Source: Bacteroidota bacterium (GTDB lineage Bacteria > Bacteroidota > Bacteroidia > Bacteroidales > VadinHA17). From it: a stretch of DNA of 7,094 bases. Position 1 is the stretch's first letter; the number at the start of each line of letters is the position of its first letter. Below, one piece after another: positions 6,029 through 7,094 of this stretch. A program made the translations under genes and the position numbers. The stretch is taken from assembly GCA_030593185.1 (NCBI GenBank), contig JAUVHQ010000104.1, positions 1-7,094 of the forward strand. Reading direction: 5' to 3'. The notes under the pieces were generated by a model. The model was not told where the DNA came from. It saw only the letters and a list, made by a program, of their open reading frames with translations, and did no database searches.

Positions 6029-6955
6029 ATGATTATGAAGAAAGTATTAGTAGCAACCGTGAAACCATTTGCACCTGAAACATTACCTCTTATAAAAAAG
6101 ATTTGTGATGAAGCTGGTTATGAAATGGAGTTGATTGAAAAATATGAAAGCCAGGAGAATTTTATTGAAGCTGTAAAAGGAGCTAATGCCCTGATAATCC
6201 GTTCAGATAAAGTGACAAAGAAAGTAATAGAAGCTGCAGAAAACCTTGAGATAGTGGTGAGAGCTGGTGCCGGGTATGATAATGTTGACCTTGAAGCAGC
6301 TACAGCGAATAATGTAGTAGTGATGAATACACCAGGACAGAATTCTAACGCAGTAGCTGAACTGGCTCTTGGAATGATGGTCTATTTTGCACGTAATCTG
6401 TTTAATGGGAAGCCGGGTACCGAATTAAAAGGGAAAAAACTTGGAATGCATGCTTATGGTCACGTTGGGAAATTAGTAACCAATATTGCAAAAGGATTTG
6501 GTATGGAAATATTTGCTTTCGATCCATATATTGAAAATGATGATATACGGAAAGATAATGTTATTCCAGTTGACTCTGCGGAGGAATTGTATCGAAAATG
6601 TCAGTATATTTCACTCCATATACCGGCTAATGAAAAAACAAAAGGATCTATTAACTATGATCTTATGAAACAAATGCCTATGGGAGCAACTATTGTAAAC
6701 ACTGCCCGTAAGGAAGTGATTGATGAAGATTCTTTATTAAAAATTATGGAGGAGAGAAGTGATTTTAATTATCTGGCTGACGTTGCTCCCGATTGTAAAG
6801 ATGAATTTGAACAAAAGTATGATGGGAGATATTACTTTACTCCGAAAAAAATGGGCGCTCAAACAAAGGAAGCAAATATTAATGCAGGTGTTGCAGCGGC
6901 AAATCAGATAATAAATTTCTTTACGAAAGACGATATTACATATAAAGTTAATTAG
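6029..6955 (+). CDS. serA: D-3-phosphoglycerate dehydrogenase, short Bacteroidales type
   Basis: SerA oxidises 3-phosphoglycerate to 3-phosphohydroxypyruvate with NAD, the entry step of serine synthesis. The 308-aa product has only the two-domain D-2-hydroxyacid dehydrogenase core and no C-terminal ACT domain, so the usual serine feedback site is absent. RAGAGYDNVD (78-87) and TPGQNSNAVAEL (101-112) are family motifs. The NAD-binding loop reads AYGHVG (142-147), with Ala for the first glycine of GxGxxG, and D165 after the second strand favours NAD over NADP. R227 in NTARKEV is the catalytic arginine. The usual catalytic His of TPHxG is replaced by Lys (TPKKMG, K273). These features match SerA of Bacteroides as I remember it. 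A second ATG at 6035 gives MKKVLVAT, the usual family start, and is nearly as likely. The DUF1015 gene follows after 35 bp and is probably co-transcribed; serC lies upstream. Confidence 0.92.
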   Translation: MIMKKVLVATVKPFAPETLPLIKKICDEAGYEMELIEKYESQENFIEAVKGANALIIRSDKVTKKVIEAAENLEIVVRAGAGYDNVDLEAATANNVVVMNTPGQNSNAVAELALGMMVYFARNLFNGKPGTELKGKKLGMHAYGHVGKLVTNIAKGFGMEIFAFDPYIENDDIRKDNVIPVDSAEELYRKCQYISLHIPANEKTKGSINYDLMKQMPMGATIVNTARKEVIDEDSLLKIMEERSDFNYLADVAPDCKDEFEQKYDGRYYFTPKKMGAQTKEANINAGVAAANQIINFFTKDDITYKVN

Positions 6956-6990
6956 TTAAAGGGGTTTTTGATTATTGAAATTATAAAATT

Positions 6991-7094
6991 ATGGCAATAC
7001 TAAAACCATTTAAAGGGATCAGACCAACCAGAGAAATTGCTGAAAAAATAGCCTCCCGTCCTTATGATGTTTTAAATTCGCAGGAAGCGAGAGA
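6991..7094 (+). CDS. DUF1015 family protein (5' part, cut by window edge)
   Basis: The first 34 codons are present, beginning MAILKPFKGIRP and continuing through RPYDVLN and SQEAR. The N-terminal pattern KPFKxIRP followed by a P-Y-D-V motif is characteristic of DUF1015 (COG4198), a family of roughly 400 residues with no agreed biochemical role. It starts 35 bp after serA on the same strand with no terminator between, so it is probably in one transcript with serA. The serC-serA-DUF1015 order, which I recall from other Bacteroidales, suggests a function tied to serine or phosphoserine. The rest of the gene lies outside the window, so its integrity cannot be judged. Confidence 0.82.
   Translation, partial: MAILKPFKGIRPTREIAEKIASRPYDVLNSQEAR

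Noticed and set aside
6486..6668. A 60-codon + strand frame inside serA
   Set aside because: It is an out-of-frame shadow of a clearly conserved enzyme.
6845..6860. SerA as an inactive pseudo-enzyme because the catalytic His is missing
   Set aside because: The frame is intact, the Arg and NAD-binding residues are kept, and the Lys form appears to be the norm in this lineage.

Overview
The window looks like chromosome of a member of the Bacteroidota, probably from the Bacteroidales/Marinilabiliales side of the phylum. The signs are an AT-rich sequence, genes starting behind A/T-rich leaders without Shine-Dalgarno sites, one good Bacteroidota -7 promoter element (TAnnTTTG type), an OmpA protein with the PorE-type TPR / beta-propeller / CRD order, and a short Bacteroidales-style SerA directly followed by a DUF1015 gene. 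All complete genes lie on the + strand and no frame is broken.

Layout: (1) 1-220 holds a possible last 16 codons of an upstream gene and a leader with a 10-bp inverted repeat. (2) 221-2287 encodes a 688-aa exported, peptidoglycan-binding envelope protein. (3) 2443-4344 holds gcvT and a comB-family gene 33 bp apart, probably one transcript; a promoter-like element just before gcvT shows that its start is the ATG at 2443 rather than an upstream TTG. (4) 4345-4624 is non-coding; with the 3' end of comB it carries the two arms of an exact 15-bp inverted repeat built from an AAGGCT hexad. (5) 4625-5698 is serC. (6) 5699-6028 is a non-coding spacer with two adjacent stem-loops of similar design between groups of AGTC-starting 7-bp repeats, plus a third stem-loop nearer serA. 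(7) 6029-7094 holds serA and, 35 bp later, the first 34 codons of a DUF1015 gene cut by the window edge.

How the genes fit together: SerA and SerC catalyse the first two steps from 3-phosphoglycerate to serine (SerB is not in the window), and GcvT takes part in breaking glycine down to one-carbon units, so most of the window concerns serine/glycine/C1 metabolism. The ComB-family protein would act on a sulfonated three-carbon phosphate, but none of its usual pathway partners is present. DUF1015 is unexplained and its position suggests a link to serine metabolism. I see no defence system, CRISPR, phage, transposase, tRNA or rRNA. The most unusual sequence is in the structured repeats of the two spacers around serC, not in a new protein system.
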